From Halovivax gelatinilyticus (GTDB lineage: Archaea > Halobacteriota > Halobacteria > Halobacteriales > Natrialbaceae), in the NCBI RefSeq assembly GCF_024300625.1, contig NZ_CP101322.1, forward strand, positions 3,636,631 to 3,700,630: 64,000 bases of DNA. Reading direction: 5' to 3'. A program made the translations under genes and the position numbers. The notes beneath the pieces are model-generated. The model made no database searches. It was not told where the DNA came from and saw nothing but the letters and a program-made list of their open reading frames with translations. Shown here piece after piece: positions 61,311 through 64,000 of this stretch (position 1 is the stretch's first letter; the number at the start of each line of letters is the position of its first letter).

Positions 61311-64000
61311 ATGAAGTATTTCGATCGCAACTCTAACCGGTCTCGTGTGAAACGGGACGTGGAACCGCTCGTCCGGGGGCTCCTAGAGAACACACAGATA
61401 TTCGGCCCCGAGACCGAGAACCCACCCCAGGTCACCACGGCTCTCAAGTACACTCGCAAACCACAAAAGCGACGGAACCCCGGTGACTACGGTGGGTCAG
61501 ATCCGTTCATCGCGGATATCATCGATATCTTTGGATTTGAGCCGCTCAAGTTCCAGCAGACCAGCTGGGAATTGGTGAGAGACCTGAACCAGCAACGATG
61601 TGGCGGGGACTCACAGGGAGCAATCTTCTCAGCCCCTACCGGCTTCGGCAAGACTGAGGCGTTCCTCGGACCGCTCTATCAACTGCTGCGTGAAGATGAT
61701 CTGGAGCGTGTCGCGCTGGTCTATCCGAGCAAGGCGCTCCTCCAGGACCAGCTCGGTCGGGTGCTCGAACATCTGCATACGATCAAAACGACGAGCGAAG
61801 ACCAGATATCGGTCGGCGTCTGGTCGGGAGACACCGCCTACGAATTGGATGACGTCGCGTCGGAGAAGGCACTGTTTGAAGGAACGGGGCCGAACAAGCG
61901 CTTTAGACTCGCCAACTGCTGGTGTGGCGAGCCCCACGACCCACATTCGTTCCAATACGACGGTGGGAGCGCACACTACGAGTTGGTTTGCGAACACGAC
62001 GACAGCCATTCCTTCACCGAGGAGGAAGTAGTGTTGAACCGCGAGGACATCCGCCGGTCGAACGGCCCTGAAATCGTGTTGACGACGCTCGAGTCGTTGG
62101 AACTGTTCGGGTTGAAACCAAATTACGACCTCATCGACGAGATCGATGCCATCGTCTTCGACGAGATTCATCTTTATACGGGCATCCGCGGAGCACACGC
62201 TGCCAACGTCGTCGATAACATCGAATCCATCACCGACCAGTCGATGTTATGGCTCGGTGCCAGCGCGACTGTCGACGACGCCGAGCAATTCGCCGCGAAA
62301 ATCTTCCCGATTCCTGATGGTAGAATCGAGGCGGTGGCCCCACCAGATGAAGACTTCGAGACCGACCACGATGACCACGAACACTACTTCTTCCTTAAGG
62401 CAACCGAGGACGGGCCAGGAGTCTCCTCGATGTTTATCCAGCAAATCCTCCTGCTCGGACACGCGATGTTGCAACAGCAGGACGGTCCTAGAGGAAAACT
62501 GTTGTCGTTCATCGACAGCATCAGTCAGGTGAATCAGAAGCGAACACAGCTACAGGACGCAGATGAGCAACGGGAACTGTGGCGCCATCACGTGGACATC
62601 GACGAGCCCGGCGACTGGCGCGACGTCGCTGAAGGGATGGACAGAGAATTCGTCGAGGGGTCGTTGGAGTTCTCGTCCGTCTACTCAGACGCCGGATTTG
62701 ATGCCTCCGTCATCCGGAGCGATGTTCTCCTGTCGACGAACTTCCTCGAAGTTGGGATCGACGTTGGTGACATCTCCATCGTGACGCAATACCGGACGCC
62801 GTGGAACCTTTCATCATTCGTCCAGCGTGTCGGGCGGGCCGCGCGCGAACCCGGAACTGACTCGTTCATCTTCGTCTTCCTCTCGGACCTTACGAGTGAC
62901 TCCAACATGTTTTACCGAGCGGATCGGTTCCTCGGTTCCGAAATTCGAACGCCGCTAAAGCCCGACAACGAGGTCATCGAGTGGATTCACGACCGCTATC
63001 GAGAATTCTACGAGGGTTCGACGCGAGTTCGCGAGAGACGCCACTTCTCCAACAAGCGAGAGAAAGAGGAGTTCCACGAGGAGTACCTGGTCGACGAACT
63101 CGGCTGGGCAGAATACTACGACCTGATCGACGACCCGGAAAGCGTCCTCTTTCGTACACTCGGTATCACTGGTTCGTTTGACCCCCTCGTCGGCCAAGAA
63201 CCGATAATGGAAGTCCTGGCGGCTCTCGAAGAGCGCGACGAAGAACTCGAGGAGAAACTCGACGAGCTAGGTGTGGCGGGAGAGGAAGGGACGGGGGATA
63301 CCGAACGCGAGATGGTCGAGAGCGTCAGAACAGACATTTTAGGCTACATCAAGGAACGGCGGAAGCTGGTTGCCGAGTGCCGGGAGATGAACGAGGAGTT
63401 CGTCGACCGTTCGGTCCTCGACGGATTAGAATCGGAGCTCGAAGAGGCTCGTGAAACCATCGCTGAACCGGCACCGGGGCTGAACGTGGAAATTGACAGA
63501 TTCCGCAACGTGCTCCCGATTCTGTACACGGTGAAAGGGAACGTGCTTCGAGTTACCAACGCCGCAAACAGCGCCGATATCACGCTGTCCCCGTTGACCT
63601 TAGATATCGGTGAACTCGAATCATCCATCGAGCGCATTGCGGACGCGTTGGACGACGACCGAGTCGCGGAGCTCGTTCTCGAAAGAAAGCGGCTGTACTA
63701 TCTCAAGCAAACGCTCGAAGAGCTATATGACTACCAGGCGATTCCGAGCAACTACCTCAGTCTCTATTACGTCAAGCATCTCCTCCGGGGCGGATACTAC
63801 TACGATCGATTCCTCCAAACGGCCGGCGACTCCCTCGCTGACGAGGTATGGTTCGTTCCCGAGAACTATTTCGACGACGCTGGACAGTACTTCACCGTGT
63901 TCCACGGAGATGACGACGTGGAGGGAAGCGATCAATCAATAGATAAAATCGTCCACTCGTACACGCCCTTCCGTAGTGAGTATAAACAAGATGCAGGGGA
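61311..64000 (+). CDS. second SF2 DEIH-box helicase of the array (runs off the window)
   Basis: An ATG at 61311, directly after an in-frame TGA, opens a frame that is still open at the window end: at least 896 residues. Walker A is FSAPTGFGKTEAFLG (about 107-121) and motif II VFDEIHLYTGIRGAH near 283. Motif III is LGASATV. The motif IV-VI region has LLSTNFLEVGIDVGDISIV and FVQRVGRAARE. A Cys/His pair (NCWCGEPHDPH) sits in an insert, and a long charged coiled coil follows the core. The STNFLEVGID form is shared with DISARM- and Dpd-type helicases. It is oriented away from the minus-strand operon and may head a second operon beyond 64000. Confidence 0.78.
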   Translation, partial: MKYFDRNSNRSRVKRDVEPLVRGLLENTQIFGPETENPPQVTTALKYTRKPQKRRNPGDYGGSDPFIADIIDIFGFEPLKFQQTSWELVRDLNQQRCGGDSQGAIFSAPTGFGKTEAFLGPLYQLLREDDLERVALVYPSKALLQDQLGRVLEHLHTIKTTSEDQISVGVWSGDTAYELDDVASEKALFEGTGPNKRFRLANCWCGEPHDPHSFQYDGGSAHYELVCEHDDSHSFTEEEVVLNREDIRRSNGPEIVLTTLESLELFGLKPNYDLIDEIDAIVFDEIHLYTGIRGAHAANVVDNIESITDQSMLWLGASATVDDAEQFAAKIFPIPDGRIEAVAPPDEDFETDHDDHEHYFFLKATEDGPGVSSMFIQQILLLGHAMLQQQDGPRGKLLSFIDSISQVNQKRTQLQDADEQRELWRHHVDIDEPGDWRDVAEGMDREFVEGSLEFSSVYSDAGFDASVIRSDVLLSTNFLEVGIDVGDISIVTQYRTPWNLSSFVQRVGRAAREPGTDSFIFVFLSDLTSDSNMFYRADRFLGSEIRTPLKPDNEVIEWIHDRYREFYEGSTRVRERRHFSNKREKEEFHEEYLVDELGWAEYYDLIDDPESVLFRTLGITGSFDPLVGQEPIMEVLAALEERDEELEEKLDELGVAGEEGTGDTEREMVESVRTDILGYIKERRKLVAECREMNEEFVDRSVLDGLESELEEARETIAEPAPGLNVEIDRFRNVLPILYTVKGNVLRVTNAANSADITLSPLTLDIGELESSIERIADALDDDRVAELVLERKRLYYLKQTLEELYDYQAIPSNYLSLYYVKHLLRGGYYYDRFLQTAGDSLADEVWFVPENYFDDAGQYFTVFHGDDDVEGSDQSIDKIVHSYTPFRSEYKQDAG

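Noticed and set aside
46358..64000. Firm naming of the array as DISARM, Dpd, Druantia or Dnd-Pbe
   Set aside because: Helicase and ATPase parts are shared by all of these, and no methylase, deazaguanine, phosphorothioate or HKD-type PLD gene is visible to decide.

Overview
The window is a piece of a haloarchaeal (class Halobacteria) chromosome or large replicon. The housekeeping part is GC-rich and its proteins are very acidic. Most genes have a TATA-like box about 25-30 bases upstream of a leaderless ATG. There are Tat-type lipoproteins with an RR motif and a lipobox, and an exported protein ending in a PGF-CTERM-like segment. The families seen (UspA, PEP synthase, RecJ-like DHH protein, CGCGG peptide) are all at home in Halobacteria. 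No rRNA, tRNA, CRISPR array or intact transposase or integrase was found.

About 1-15 kb is ordinary chromosome: a flavin oxidoreductase, rhodanese and GNAT cluster, a methyltransferase, and a redox-flavoured patch. That patch holds a CGCGG candidate RiPP precursor, a multi-TM protein resembling heme-copper oxidase subunit I, and a DUF2249 protein. After it come UspA, PEP synthase, an Old Yellow Enzyme homologue, small membrane proteins and a RecJ-like DHH protein. About 15-35 kb is accessory DNA. It contains a PIN-like nuclease paired with a CARF-like sensor, a toxin-antitoxin pair, lipoproteins, a PD-(D/E)XK nuclease with a partner, a very large exported hydrolase and several broken genes. 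Related repeat ends occur at 15.0/15.8, 18.8/20.1 and 25.1/25.5 kb. Each pair encloses one unrelated small gene and no transposase.

About 35-40.3 kb is an HNH nuclease followed upstream by four overlapping genes: a CxxC protein, a Cas7-like RAMP, a conserved unknown and a second RAMP, then a DEDD exonuclease. This matches the HRAMP system, the derived class 1 CRISPR-Cas relative described in Haloarchaea that lacks a CRISPR array. A perfect 8-bp hairpin lies in the predicted leader of this operon. About 40.4-46.3 kb holds a small winged-helix gene and two divergent multidomain genes. One is an SF2 helicase; the other is a PH-like, HNH-repeat, OB-like protein. They share an Ig/PEGA-like insert and a C-terminal helix-hairpin-helix tail.

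About 46.4-64 kb is a large helicase/ATPase array. On the minus strand are a Cas4-like nuclease fused to an SF1 helicase, a 1578-residue DUF1998-type SF2 helicase, two small proteins, a 974-residue zinc-ribbon ATPase and a coiled-coil protein. Diverging from it on the plus strand is another SF2 helicase that runs off the window end. The composition recalls the restriction halves of DISARM, Dpd and Dnd-Pbe systems, but no DNA-modification gene is visible here. Overall, 15-64 kb reads as a layered defence island.
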